Source: Methylobacterium sp. WL1 (GTDB taxonomy: Bacteria > Pseudomonadota > Alphaproteobacteria > Rhizobiales > Beijerinckiaceae). Taken from it: a stretch of 64,000 bases of DNA. The translations under genes and the position numbers were made by a program. The stretch lies in NCBI RefSeq assembly GCF_008000895.1, contig NZ_CP042823.1, positions 3,624,001 to 3,688,000 of the forward strand, given 5' to 3'. Shown here in pieces: positions 44,662 to 53,276 of this stretch (the first letter of the stretch is position 1; every line of letters starts with the position of its first letter). The notes below the pieces were generated by a model. It did not search any database and had not been told where the DNA came from. It saw only the letters and a program-made list of their open reading frames with translations.

Positions 44662-46884
44662 ATGGAGATGAACCAGCCGATCGGCCGGACGCCCCTCGAC
44701 GACCGTCCCGACGGCCTCGTCGGTAAACCGCTGGACCGGGTCGACGGACCGCTGAAGGTCACTGGGCACGCGCCCTACGCCTACGAGACCAGGGCGCTCA
44801 AGAACCCCGCCTACGGTTACATCGTCCCGGCGACCATCGCGGCCGGCACGATCCGGGCGATCGACGCCGAGGCCGCGCGCCGAGCCCCGGGGACGATCCT
44901 GGTCCTGACCCACGAGAACGTGCCGGAGCAGGGTGAGAAGAAGGAGCAGGTCTGGCCGCAGCTCCAGGGCACCGACATCAAGTTCTACGGGCAGCCCGTG
45001 GCGTTCGTGGTCGCTGAGACCTTCGAGCAGGCCCGGGCCGCCGCCATGCTGGTCAAGGTCCGCTACGATGCGGCCAAGCCCAAGGCGCTGCTGAAGGACA
45101 ACATGGCGGCGGCCTACGAGCCGAAGCCGGTCAACTCGCCCCCGGACTCGAAGCTCGGCGATTTCGATGCCGCCTTCGTGGCGGCACCCGTGAAGCTCGA
45201 CGTGGAATACACCACGCCGCCGCAGATCCACGCCCAGATGGAGCCGCACGCCACGATCGCCTCCTGGGAGGATGACGGCGTGGTGCTGCACACCGCCAAC
45301 CAGATGCCGAACCGCGGCCAGAAGGCCCTCGGCTCGGTGCTCAAGCTGCCGCCCGAGAAGGTGCGGATCGTCAGCCCGTATATTGGCGGCGGCTTCGGTG
45401 CCAAGCTGCAGGTGCAGCCCGAGGCGACCCTGGCGATCCTGGCCTCCAAGGTGATCCGTCGGCCCGTGAAGGTCGCGATGACCCGGCAGCAGGAATTCCA
45501 CGTCGCGACCCACCGCACGGACACGATCCAGCGGATTCGCCTGGGAGCCGACAAGGACGGACGTCTCTCGGCGATCGGGCACGAATCCTGGTCCGACACC
45601 GCCGAGGGCGACGGCTTCTTCGAGACCTCCGCCAACGTCACCCGCTCGCTCTACGCGGCGCAGAACCGGGTGACGCGCCATCGGCTCGTCAACCTGAACA
45701 TGCCGATCGCCTCGGCCATGCGCGCGCCGGGTGAGGCCGTGGGGCAGCTCGCCTTCGAATGCGCCATGGACGAGTTGGCCGAGCACCTGAAGATCGACCC
45801 CGTCGAGCTGCGGGTGCGCAACGAGCCCGCCGAGGACCCCGAGAAGAAGGTGCCGTTCTCGACCCGCCAGCTCGTGCCCTGCATGCGCGAGGGCGCCCGC
45901 CTGTTCGGCTGGGACAAGCGGCAGGCGGCGGGCAGCCGGCGCGAGGGCAACTGGCTCGTCGGCATGGGCATGTCGGCCGCCGCCAGGCTCAACCCGCTGA
46001 TGCCGTCCTCGGCCAAGGTGCGGCTTGGGCCCGACGGGGTGCTGGTCGTCCGCATGGCCATGACCGATCCCGGCACCGGCACCTACACGATCCTCACGCA
46101 GATCGCCGGCGAGATGCTGGGGCTTCCGGTCGAGCGTGTCCGGGTCGAGATGGGCGATACCGACTTCCCGTTCGCGTCCGGCTCGGGAGGCTCGTTCGGG
46201 GCCGGATCGGCCGGATCCGCGCTCTACGTCGCCTGCGACAACCTCCGGCAGGCGCTGCTGAAGGCGGGCGACCTGAACCCGGAGGGCGCGACCTTCCGGG
46301 ACGGCGCCGTGACTTCGGGCAACCGCACGGACTCGCTGAAAGACCTCGCGGGCACCGGCCTGGAGGCCTCCGGCGAGATCAAGCCGGGGGAGATGAAGCA
46401 GAAATTTTCACAGTACTCCTACGGCGCACACTTCGCGGAAGTCGGCGTCGATGCCGATACCGGGGAGATCAGGCTTCGCAGGATGCTGGGCGTCTTCACC
46501 GGCGGGCGCATCCTCAATGCGAAGACGGCGCGAAGTCAGGCGATCGGCGGCATGACCTTCGGCGTTGGCGCGGCGTTGATGGAGGATGCGGTGGTGGATT
46601 CCCGCTACAGCTTCTTCGTCAACCACGACTTGGCCGAGTACCACGTACCCGTCCACGCCGATGTGCCGGTGATCGACGCGGTGTTCCTGCCCGAACTGGA
46701 CGCCAAGACGAACCCGCTGAAGAGCAAAGGTCTCGGCGAGCTCGGTATCTGCGGCGCCGGGGCGGCCCTCGCCAACGCGATCCACAATGCCACCGGCATC
46801 CGGATCCGCGCGTATCCCATGACCCTCGACAAGGTGCTCGAGGGGTTCGAGGAGCAGGAGGGTCAGGCCCAACGCCGGACCTGA
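44662..46884 (+). CDS. paoC: aldehyde oxidoreductase molybdenum-binding subunit
   Basis: This 740-residue catalytic subunit of the PaoABC (YagTSR) periplasmic aldehyde oxidoreductase oxidises aldehydes, in E. coli mainly aromatic ones, to carboxylic acids at a molybdenum-cytosine-dinucleotide cofactor. Motifs: YIGGGFGAKLQVQPEATLAI, MRAPGEAVGQLAFECAMDELA, and the base Glu in LGELGICGAGAALANAI. Length is normal. Its chaperone PaoD (XdhC-like) is not in the window. An acyl-CoA synthetase gene follows 94 bp downstream. Confidence 0.92.
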   Translation: MEMNQPIGRTPLDDRPDGLVGKPLDRVDGPLKVTGHAPYAYETRALKNPAYGYIVPATIAAGTIRAIDAEAARRAPGTILVLTHENVPEQGEKKEQVWPQLQGTDIKFYGQPVAFVVAETFEQARAAAMLVKVRYDAAKPKALLKDNMAAAYEPKPVNSPPDSKLGDFDAAFVAAPVKLDVEYTTPPQIHAQMEPHATIASWEDDGVVLHTANQMPNRGQKALGSVLKLPPEKVRIVSPYIGGGFGAKLQVQPEATLAILASKVIRRPVKVAMTRQQEFHVATHRTDTIQRIRLGADKDGRLSAIGHESWSDTAEGDGFFETSANVTRSLYAAQNRVTRHRLVNLNMPIASAMRAPGEAVGQLAFECAMDELAEHLKIDPVELRVRNEPAEDPEKKVPFSTRQLVPCMREGARLFGWDKRQAAGSRREGNWLVGMGMSAAARLNPLMPSSAKVRLGPDGVLVVRMAMTDPGTGTYTILTQIAGEMLGLPVERVRVEMGDTDFPFASGSGGSFGAGSAGSALYVACDNLRQALLKAGDLNPEGATFRDGAVTSGNRTDSLKDLAGTGLEASGEIKPGEMKQKFSQYSYGAHFAEVGVDADTGEIRLRRMLGVFTGGRILNAKTARSQAIGGMTFGVGAALMEDAVVDSRYSFFVNHDLAEYHVPVHADVPVIDAVFLPELDAKTNPLKSKGLGELGICGAGAALANAIHNATGIRIRAYPMTLDKVLEGFEEQEGQAQRRT

Positions 46885-46978
46885 CGCGCTCCGCATCGGC
46901 GCTGTCCTCACCCGAGGTTGACGGGCGGCGCGCCGATGCGGGACACCCGGGCAAAACCCAAGATGCGGGGAACGCCCT

Positions 46979-48525
46979 TTGTCCGACGCCCTCCGGCTCC
47001 ATGATCATCGCCATCCCCCGGCCCGCTTCAACGCGGCCCGGTACTGCCTGGCGGAGAATGCGCGGCTGCGCCCAGACAAGACCGCGCTGGTGCTGGTCGG
47101 CGACGGCACCGCGAGCCGGCTCAGCTTCGGCGATGTCGACCGCGCGGTGCGCAGCATCGCGGCGGGGCTGCTCGGGCTCGGGCTGACGCCCGGCGACCGG
47201 GTGATGATCCGGATGGGCAACGAGGCCGATTACGTCCTGATCTACTTCGGCGCCCTAGCGGCCGGCCTGGTGGCCCTGCCGTCCTCGCCCCAGCTGACCG
47301 AGGGCGAAGCCGAATTCCTGATGGAGAATTCCGGCGCCCGGGCGATCGTGGTCGGCGGCGGCTGCGCGGTGCCGCCCGCGGCCCTGGGCAGCCGCATCCT
47401 GCTCGACGCCGCCGCGATCACCGCCCTGAAGGGCACCGCCCCGCTTCCGGACTACGCCGACACCGCCGCAGACGACCCGGCGATGCTGATCTACACCTCC
47501 GGCACGACCAGCCGGCCCAAGGGGGTGCTCCATGCCCACAGGGCCGCCCATGGCCGCTGGCCCATGGTCGAGCACTGGATCGGGCTCGGCGAGTCCGACG
47601 TGATGCTGCATGCCGGCACCATGAACTGGACCTACACGCTGGGCGTCGGCCTGAGCGATCCGTGGTCGGTGGGCGCCACCGCGGTGCTCTACAACGGCCC
47701 CCGCGACCCGTCGGTCTGGCCGCGCCTGATCGCGGAATACCGCGCCACCCTGTTCGCGGCGGTCCCGACCCTCTACCGCCAGATCCTGAAGTACGGCGCC
47801 CTCGAAAGCCACGACCTGTCGAGCCTGCGCCACGGCTGCACCGCCGGCGAGCCGCTGTCGATCGAGCTGCTCGAGGCCTGGACCCGCGCCACCGGCAAGC
47901 CCCTCTACGAGGCGCTCGGGATGAGCGAGATCTCGACCTACATCTCCAGCGGGCCCACCATCCCGGTGCGCTCCGGCTCCCCGGGCCGGCCGCAGCCCGG
48001 CCGGCGCGTCGCGATCCTCCCCGGTGGAGGGGGGAGCCCGTGCCGCTGCCCGCCGGCGAGACCGGCCTCCTGGCGGTCCACCGCTCGGAGCCCGCGCTGA
48101 TGCTCGGCTATTGGAACCGCCCCGACGAGGAAGCCGAGGTGATGCGCGGCGACTGGTTCGTCGGCGGTGACCTCGCCCGGCTCGATGCCGACGGCTACGT
48201 CTGGTTCGAGGGCCGCAACAACGACCTGATGAAGGCGATGGGCTATCGGGTCTCGCCGAACGAGGTCGAGGTCGTGCTCTCGGCCCACCCGTCCGTGGCG
48301 GAAGTCGGGGTGGCCGAGCTGCCGGTGCGCGCCGATGTCTCGGTGATCTGCGGCTTCGTGGTGCTTCAGCCCGGTGCCGAACCCGACGCCGAGGCCCTGC
48401 TCGCGTGGTGCGAGGCCCGGCTTGCCGCCTACAAGCGGCCGCGGGAGATCCGGTTCCTGGACGCGCTGCCCCGAACGGCCAACGGCAAGGTGCAGCGCAA
48501 GCGGCTGGCCGAGGCCATGGGGTGA
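46979..48525 (+). pseudogene. acyl-CoA synthetase (AMP-forming, benzoate-CoA-ligase-like), frameshifted
   Basis: The first frame (to 48100) encodes the adenylation domain: LIYTSGTTSRPKGVLHAHRA (P-loop), MNWTYTLGVGL, and YEALGMSEISTYIS. The second frame carries on with GETGLLAVHRSEPALMLGYW, FVGGDLARLDADGYVWFEGR and PRTANGKVQRKRL, ending at 48525. The shift falls in a six-G run at 48029-48034: one G more or two fewer would restore VAILPGGG...EPVPLPAGE. The whole would be about 515 residues, as usual. The start is TTG 46979 behind GGGGA. It lies in line with paoABC. It may be a real inactivation, slippage or an assembly error. Confidence 0.8.
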
Positions 48526-48634
48526 AGCGGCCTCTTCAAACCTCTCCGCGGAAGGAGAGCTCCGAGGAATACATCCGGAGCGCTCCGGACATCCGCCCTG
48601 TCATTCCCGGCCGGAAGCAACCGCAAACGCGCCC

Positions 48635-50005
48635 CTACAGCAGCGTCCCCCGCAGGATCAGCAGCGCCACGGAGAAGTAGATCACCAGCCCGGTCACATC
48701 GACCAGCGTGGCCACGAACGGGGCCGAGGCGGTGGCGGGGTCGAAGCCGATCCGTTGCAGAATGAACGGCAGCATCGAGCCGGCGAGCGAGCCGAACATC
48801 ACAATCCCGATCAGGGCCGAACCCACCGTGGCGGCCACCAGCGGCCAATGCTCGCCGTAATCGTAGAGGCCGAGCTTCTGCCAGGCCACGATCCGGATCA
48901 CTGCGATGACCCCCAGGATGCTGCCCAGCACGATGCCGGTGGGCAGCTCGCGTAGCGCCACCCGCCACCAGTCGCCGAGGCGGATCTGGTGCAGGGCGAG
49001 TGCCCGGATCAGCAGAGAGGTCGCCTGCGAGCCGGAATTGCCGCCCGAGCTCATGATCAGCGGGATGAACAGGGTCAGGACGATCGCCTTCTCCAGTTCG
49101 CCCTCAAAACCCTGCATCGCCGAGGCGGTGAGCATTTCGGAGAGGAACAGCGCGCATAGCCAGCCGGCGCGCTTCCGGATCATCGTGAAGAAGCCGATAT
49201 CCATATAGGGCTCGGGCAGCGCCTCCATGCCGCCGAAGCGCTGCACGTCCTGGGTCTGCTTCTCGACCATGGCGTCGATCATGTCGTCCACCGTGACAAT
49301 GCCGATCAGGTGCCCGACCGCGTCGACCACGGGCAGCGCCAGCAGGTCGTATTTCGAGATCAGCCGGGCGGCCTCCTCGCGACTCGCCGTGGGCGACACC
49401 GCCAGCGGCCGCCGCCCCGGGGCGACGCTGAGCACGTTGTCGCTCGGGTCGCCCGAGATCAGGCGGCGCAGGGGTACCGCCTTGGTCAGCGCCCGGGTGC
49501 GCGGATCGAGCACGAAGATCGCGTAGATGGTCTCGCGGGTCTTCTCGACGTGGCGGATGTGCTCCAGCGTCTGGCCCACCGTCCAGGTGCCCGGCACCGT
49601 GACGAACTCGGTGGTCATCAGCGAGCCGACCGTCTCCTCGCCGTAGGCCGACAGCCGATCGACGGCGCCGCGGGTCTCGGCGTCGAGGCGGGCGCGCAGG
49701 TCGGAACGGCCGGGTTCCTCGATCTCCCGGAACACGTCCGTGACCCGGTCGGCCGACATGCCCGAAAGGTAGGCCGCCACCCGGTCGCGCGGCAGCATCT
49801 CGATGATGTCGGCGGCCATATCGAGTTCAGGCTGGTCCAGCACCTCGATCGCCCGATCCATCGGCAGGCCAAGGATGATCGCGGCAGCGACCTCGGGGGC
49901 CTCGTCGTTCAATGCTTCGACGATGTCGGGGGCGCGCTCGTCCGAGAGGCGTGCGGCCAGCACGGAGGGGTCGACGCGCGCGTCGATGGGGGCGATCTCG
50001 TTCAT
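48635..50005 (-). CDS. mgtE: magnesium transporter MgtE
   Basis: This 456-residue inner-membrane Mg2+ channel has the cytoplasmic N domain (DMAADIIEMLPRDRVAAYLSGM), then a tandem CBS pair (SLMTTEFVTVPGTWTVGQTLEHIR and LPVVDAVGHLIGIVTVDDMIDAM). Five TM helices follow with the pore signature PLIMSSGGNSGSQATSLLIRALAL and FVATLVDVTGLVIYFSVA. All parts are present. The start is ATG 50005; open sequence upstream to 50086 is low in plausibility. Confidence 0.93.
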   Translation of the reverse strand: MNEIAPIDARVDPSVLAARLSDERAPDIVEALNDEAPEVAAAIILGLPMDRAIEVLDQPELDMAADIIEMLPRDRVAAYLSGMSADRVTDVFREIEEPGRSDLRARLDAETRGAVDRLSAYGEETVGSLMTTEFVTVPGTWTVGQTLEHIRHVEKTRETIYAIFVLDPRTRALTKAVPLRRLISGDPSDNVLSVAPGRRPLAVSPTASREEAARLISKYDLLALPVVDAVGHLIGIVTVDDMIDAMVEKQTQDVQRFGGMEALPEPYMDIGFFTMIRKRAGWLCALFLSEMLTASAMQGFEGELEKAIVLTLFIPLIMSSGGNSGSQATSLLIRALALHQIRLGDWWRVALRELPTGIVLGSILGVIAVIRIVAWQKLGLYDYGEHWPLVAATVGSALIGIVMFGSLAGSMLPFILQRIGFDPATASAPFVATLVDVTGLVIYFSVALLILRGTLL

Positions 50006-50438
50006 GGCCTCGCCTCGCGGATGACGAGACGGCGCGCCGCCGGTCTTGCTGGTTGAGGGCCGCGACCGGCGGCCAACGCCGCTCACCCCGCGGCCGGGCC
50101 TCTCAGCGGCTCAGGCGGGATGACGGCGCGTCGCCGGGCACGGCAGGCACGATCGGTCTGGCACGTCGCTTCGCTGTCGATGCTGAAAGGGAGCGCGGGC
50201 CACCCGCATGGAGGCCCGACGCGGCTGCCTCGTGCCCCTACGGGAATAGTCCGTCAAGCCGAAACCACTGCGTGTTCCCAGTTCGCTTTCACGATCGCGC
50301 CGGGGCGTGGCCGAGAAGCCGCGACGGCACCCGCGCCCTACGCCCCAGCTCCCTATGAGAAATATAAGTGTTGTGCTCGCTTGTATTGCGCCCAAGATAT
50401 TGCCTATATGGATCTCAGCAACAACGAGGAGAAACGCC
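50006..50438. other. intergenic region upstream of mgtE and pqqA1 (divergent)
   Basis: Four hundred and thirty-three bases hold no gene I can support. The last 90 bases are unusually AT-rich for this genome and contain the candidate pqqA promoter. No riboswitch was recognised upstream of mgtE. Confidence 0.5.
50381..50410 (+). promoter_or_regulatory. candidate promoter of the pqqA pair
   Basis: TTGTAT (50381-50386) and TATATG (50405-50410) are 18 nt apart, within an AT-rich island starting near 50355. TTGTGC at 50371 is an alternative upstream box. The pqqA1 start follows after 28 nt, so the leader would be about 20 nt. Confidence 0.4.
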
Positions 50439-50528
50439 ATGGCTTGGTCCGCCCCCATCGTGTCTGAGATCTGCGTCGGCATGGAAGTCACCAGCTACGA
50501 GTCGGCCGAGATCGACACCTTCAACTGA
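50439..50528 (+). CDS. pqqA: coenzyme PQQ precursor peptide, copy 1
   Basis: This 29-residue peptide has an N-terminal half MAWSAPIVSEICVGM and a C-terminal half EVTSYESAEIDTFN. The Glu16 and Tyr20 of the E-V-T-x-Y motif are the two residues that PqqE, PqqF/G, PqqB and PqqC join and excise to form pyrroloquinoline quinone, the cofactor of methanol and other alcohol dehydrogenases. GAGGAG lies 7 nt before the ATG. No pqqBCDE is present nearby. Copy 2, with identical protein, follows 81 bp downstream. Confidence 0.93.
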   Translation: MAWSAPIVSEICVGMEVTSYESAEIDTFN

Positions 50529-50530
50529 GC

Positions 50531-50574
50531 AGGCCCTACCCTGGGTTGGCTCTGCGACCCGGGGAGTTAGGCCT
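50531..50574 (+). promoter_or_regulatory. hairpin between the two pqqA genes
   Basis: Just after the first stop, CCCTGGGT (50539-50546) pairs with ACCCGGGG (50557-50564) with one wobble and a 10-nt loop. The stem is extended by CTA/TAG and AGGC/GCCT around small bulges. TTGTTC follows. It could attenuate read-through into copy 2 or protect a short pqqA1 mRNA. Confidence 0.5.
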
Positions 50575-50609
50575 TGTTCGTCCCATCATTTCCATTTTGG
50601 AGTCATATC

Positions 50610-50699
50610 ATGGCTTGGTCCGCCCCCATCGTGTCCGAAATCTGCGTCGGCATGGAAGTCACCAGCTACGAGTCGGCTGAGATCGACACATTCAACTAA
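50610..50699 (+). CDS. pqqA: coenzyme PQQ precursor peptide, copy 2
   Basis: This 29-residue peptide is identical in sequence to copy 1, but the DNA differs at four codons, all silent (Ser9, Glu10, Ala23, Thr27), and in the stop codon (TAA in place of TGA). The ribosome site is different too: GGAG at 8 nt within TTTTGGAGTC. The flanks show no similarity to those of copy 1, so only the coding part has been kept. A rho-independent terminator follows 28 bp after the stop, so the unit contains just the two peptides. Confidence 0.93.
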   Translation: MAWSAPIVSEICVGMEVTSYESAEIDTFN

Positions 50700-50727
50700 G
50701 ACGTCTATCGTTCGACAGAACGAAGGA

Positions 50728-50759
50728 AGGCGCCGCTTCAATCGAAGCGGCGCCTTTTT
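50728..50759 (+). terminator. rho-independent terminator of the pqqA pair
   Basis: AGGCGCCGCTTC (50728-50739) pairs perfectly with GAAGCGGCGCCT (50744-50755) around AATC, followed by a T5 run. It is the strongest intrinsic terminator in the window and separates the pqqA pair from anything downstream. Confidence 0.85.
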
Positions 50760-51196
50760 CATGCGCAACACACGGTCAGGATGCCGGATACCGGTTTGTC
50801 GGACATCAGGCCGCCTGATCTTCAGCTTGCGCGGCAGCTTTAAAGACCGGCTCCACCCGCCAAAGCGGCAGCGGATCCTGTACTGCTCCGATGAAGCTGG
50901 CGCGCGATAAACCGGAACGGCAACGCCAGTGGTGGTTCGAATCCATTACGCGCGGTGCAGCACAACAGTCGCACAAGTAGCGCCCATGCCCGCTCAAGGG
51001 CGCATGACCGTCTGTACTGACGCCCAACTAGGCAGATATTACGTGTGACAACAGAGATATGAGGGTTTCACAGAACCAACCCCAAATCTGTTCGTCCCGT
51101 CGATCAAGTGCAGCGTGATGCGGCTGCCACCGCACTCAGCCCTTGTGTCGACGCACTCGCGCACGCCGAACCAGTACCCACTTCCGCGGCGAGCGC
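50760..51196. other. intergenic region downstream of the pqqA pair
   Basis: No gene is supported in these 437 bases. A tRNA T-arm-like string GGTTCGAATCC occurs at 50934-50944 without the rest of a tRNA. The segment near 51040-51090 is AT-richer. It may be a degraded integration site or plain spacer. Confidence 0.4.
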
Positions 51197-51337
51197 TCAG
51201 AGAGTGCCGATCAGGACCAGCAGCATCGTCGTAGCGACGGTCGTGCTGATGAAGCCGCAGAGGGCAGCTGCGAAGGATGGTCCGGTGCGGTTGGCGGTGG
51301 GCGCCTGGAGGTCGGACGACAGCAGGGCGGTGGTCAT
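51197..51337 (-). CDS. small single-span membrane protein (46 residues)
   Basis: The frame begins MTTALLSSDLQAPTANR and ends with a hydrophobic helix GFISTTVATTMLLVLIGTL directly before the stop. This tail-anchored layout is common in small bacterial membrane proteins. AAGG lies about 10 nt before ATG 51337. No family is recognised, and coding potential cannot be tested here. The next minus-strand gene upstream (51426-51794) encodes another small exported or membrane protein. Confidence 0.45.
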   Translation of the reverse strand: MTTALLSSDLQAPTANRTGPSFAAALCGFISTTVATTMLLVLIGTL

Positions 51338-51425
51338 CGGCGCATAACCTTGTCGGCGACGTGCGTCGCTCGTGTCGGGATGATGCTGCAGGGCCTGAAC
51401 GTATGCGGTGCGTGAACGCACCCGA

Positions 51426-51794
51426 TCAGTCGCAGCGGTTGATCTTCTTGGCGATGCGGAGACCGCGCAGCTCGCTGCGCAGGTCAATGGCCACCACGCC
51501 CTCGCCGCAGCGCTCGAAGGCGTCACGGGCGTCGTCGTAGCGGTCGCCGACCTCGTCCAGCGTATCGCAGACGCGGTCATGGTTCCCCAGCCGCGCCTCC
51601 TGGCGCGCCTGGAAGCGGAGGGCGCTGGCCTCGTCCACCTTGCGCTGAGCGTCGAGGCATGCCGGCAGGGCCAGCACCGCGTTGCTCAGAGCGAGGAGAG
51701 ACAGACCCCCGACCAACGCCGACTTGGCGAGGCCGGACAGGGTGGAGAAGCCGGTCTTGGGAGAGGCCGAACGGATACGCACGGGATCACTCAC
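51426..51794 (-). CDS. small exported or membrane-anchored protein with paired cysteines
   Basis: This protein of about 122 residues has an N-terminal hydrophobic segment SALVGGLSLLALSNAVLALPACL, then a helical, charged region: DAQRKVDEASALRFQARQEAR, VCDTLDEVGDRYDDARDAFERCG. It ends RIAKKINRCD. Four cysteines after the hydrophobic part could form disulfides in the periplasm. The best start is GTG 51794; open frame continues further upstream without similarity. Function is unknown. Confidence 0.55.
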   Translation of the reverse strand: MSDPVRIRSASPKTGFSTLSGLAKSALVGGLSLLALSNAVLALPACLDAQRKVDEASALRFQARQEARLGNHDRVCDTLDEVGDRYDDARDAFERCGEGVVAIDLRSELRGLRIAKKINRCD

Positions 51795-51910
51795 GGAACG
51801 GTCAATTCGGTAGCCCCGCAGGCGGGGCGCCGGGTTTCTCTGGAGCGGATCAAGTCCGCCCCCTCTCTGTCCGCTGAAACGGTGAAGCTGGCGTGAAGGT
51901 TCCGACCGGA

Positions 51911-52420
51911 TTACGCCTTCCGACGGAGCCGTGAGGTGAGGATTGCGGAGAGTCCCACCGGGGCCGGCCCCATCGGGTCGACGCCGACATCGTACTGCTT
52001 CGGCATCGGCTTGAGCTTGCCGTGGCTGTGGCCGTGCAGGTTGAGGGCACCCCGGCCCATCCCGTTCCAGGTCCGGAACGCGTAGTGGCACAGCACCACC
52101 ATCCGGTCGTCGACCACGCGTTCGGCGTAATGGCGCACCGAGGCCCAACCGGGTGCTGCGAGGGTGTCGGGGCCGTCGTTGTTGCCCACGATCAGGTGCT
52201 TTTCGCCGTTGAGCCCGTCGAGGATCTCGCGGATCCGCGCACCGCTCGGGCCGAGGGCGAAGTCCCCGAGGTGCCAGACTGTGTCGCCGGGCGCGACCGC
52301 GGCGTTCCAGGCGGCGATCAGGCCGGCATCGTGGGCGTCCAGATCCGGGTAGGGCCTGTGGTCGAACCGCAGGGCGCGCAGGTCGCCGAAATGGGTATCG
52401 CCCGTGAAGAAGGTGGCCAC
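51911..52420 (-). CDS. metallophosphoesterase
   Basis: This 169-residue calcineurin-like phosphoesterase has the full motif set: FFTGDTHFGD (metal-binding Asp and His), VWHLGDFALG, VGNND, LCHYAFRTW and LHGHSHG. It is short, like the single-domain phosphoesterases often linked to phages or nucleic-acid end processing. The frame opens with GTG 52420. Substrate is unknown. No obvious operon partner. Confidence 0.82.
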   Translation of the reverse strand: MATFFTGDTHFGDLRALRFDHRPYPDLDAHDAGLIAAWNAAVAPGDTVWHLGDFALGPSGARIREILDGLNGEKHLIVGNNDGPDTLAAPGWASVRHYAERVVDDRMVVLCHYAFRTWNGMGRGALNLHGHSHGKLKPMPKQYDVGVDPMGPAPVGLSAILTSRLRRKA

Positions 52421-52553
52421 CTGTGCGATCCCTCAGCGTTCGTCCCGATGTCCATACGACCGACCATGGCGATGGCCATCGGAAACCGCATCGGGTGCGG
52501 CCGACCCCGCGTTCACGCCGCGGGATCGGCAGGACCTGCGCCGTGCGAAATCC

Positions 52554-53132
52554 TCAGGCCGCCAGCTGCCGGGTGCCGTGGCCGCCTTCCTGGATCTCCT
52601 CGACGATCTTCGCGCAGAAGGCATCGAGGTCGCCTGGGTTGCGGCTGGTGACGACGCCTTGGTCGGTCACGACCTCCCGGTCGTGCCAGCGGCCGCCGGC
52701 GTTGATCACGTCGGTTCGGATGGACGCGAACGAGGTCATGTCGCGGCCCTTGGCCGCGCCGGCCTCGATCAGCAGCCACGGCGCGTGACAGATGGCGGCG
52801 ACCACCTTGCCGGAGGTGAAAAAGCTCCGGATCACCTCAAGCGCCTTGGGCTCGAGCCTCAGCTTGTCGGGATTGATCTGGCCGCCCGGAAGCACCAGGG
52901 CGTCGTAGTCGGCGGGATCGACGCGCTCGAGATCAATGTCGACCGCGACCTCCTTGCCCCAGTCGGTCTTGTCCCAGCCGCGGATCGTGCCCTTGCTCTC
53001 GCGCGATTGCGGTGCGGACACCGCGACCGAGGCGCCAGCGTCGGCCAGCTTGGCTTGCGGAACGGTCAGTTCGCTCTCCTCGAAGCCGTCCGTTGCGAGG
53101 ATCAGGATCTTGGCCTGGCGGATATCGGGCAT
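52554..53132 (-). CDS. DJ-1/PfpI family protein (type 1 glutamine amidotransferase-like)
   Basis: This 192-residue cytoplasmic protein has KILILATDGFEESELTVPQ with the conserved Glu, DYDALVLPGGQINPDKLRL, and the nucleophile Cys in VVAAICHAPWLLIEAG. The PfpI/YhbO group is linked to stress resistance and possible deglycase or protease activity. AGGAGG lies 6 nt before ATG 53132, which settles the start. It is divergent from the proline-rich small gene. Confidence 0.88.
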   Translation of the reverse strand: MPDIRQAKILILATDGFEESELTVPQAKLADAGASVAVSAPQSRESKGTIRGWDKTDWGKEVAVDIDLERVDPADYDALVLPGGQINPDKLRLEPKALEVIRSFFTSGKVVAAICHAPWLLIEAGAAKGRDMTSFASIRTDVINAGGRWHDREVVTDQGVVTSRNPGDLDAFCAKIVEEIQEGGHGTRQLAA

Positions 53133-53276
53133 GGCGAGCCTCCTTCTGGGGGTTTGCCCGGACAACCGAGGTCGATTGGCCGTGTTCCGATGGCGGCGGA
53201 TCGCGAGGCCGTCGCCTGGAACCGCCGGAGAATCGGCCCGTTGGTCCGGCATCTCGAAAACCAACAGGAGACCGCC

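Noticed and set aside
50934..50944. GGTTCGAATCC, a tRNA T-arm-like string
   Set aside because: No matching acceptor, D or anticodon arms and no CCA end can be placed around it; the T-stem itself needs two G-U pairs. At most a remnant of an integration site.
50806..51027. Minus-strand frame beginning near MDSNHHWRCRSGL
   Set aside because: The DSN string comes from the T-arm-like DNA motif; no domain, weak start context, and such peptides are common false genes.
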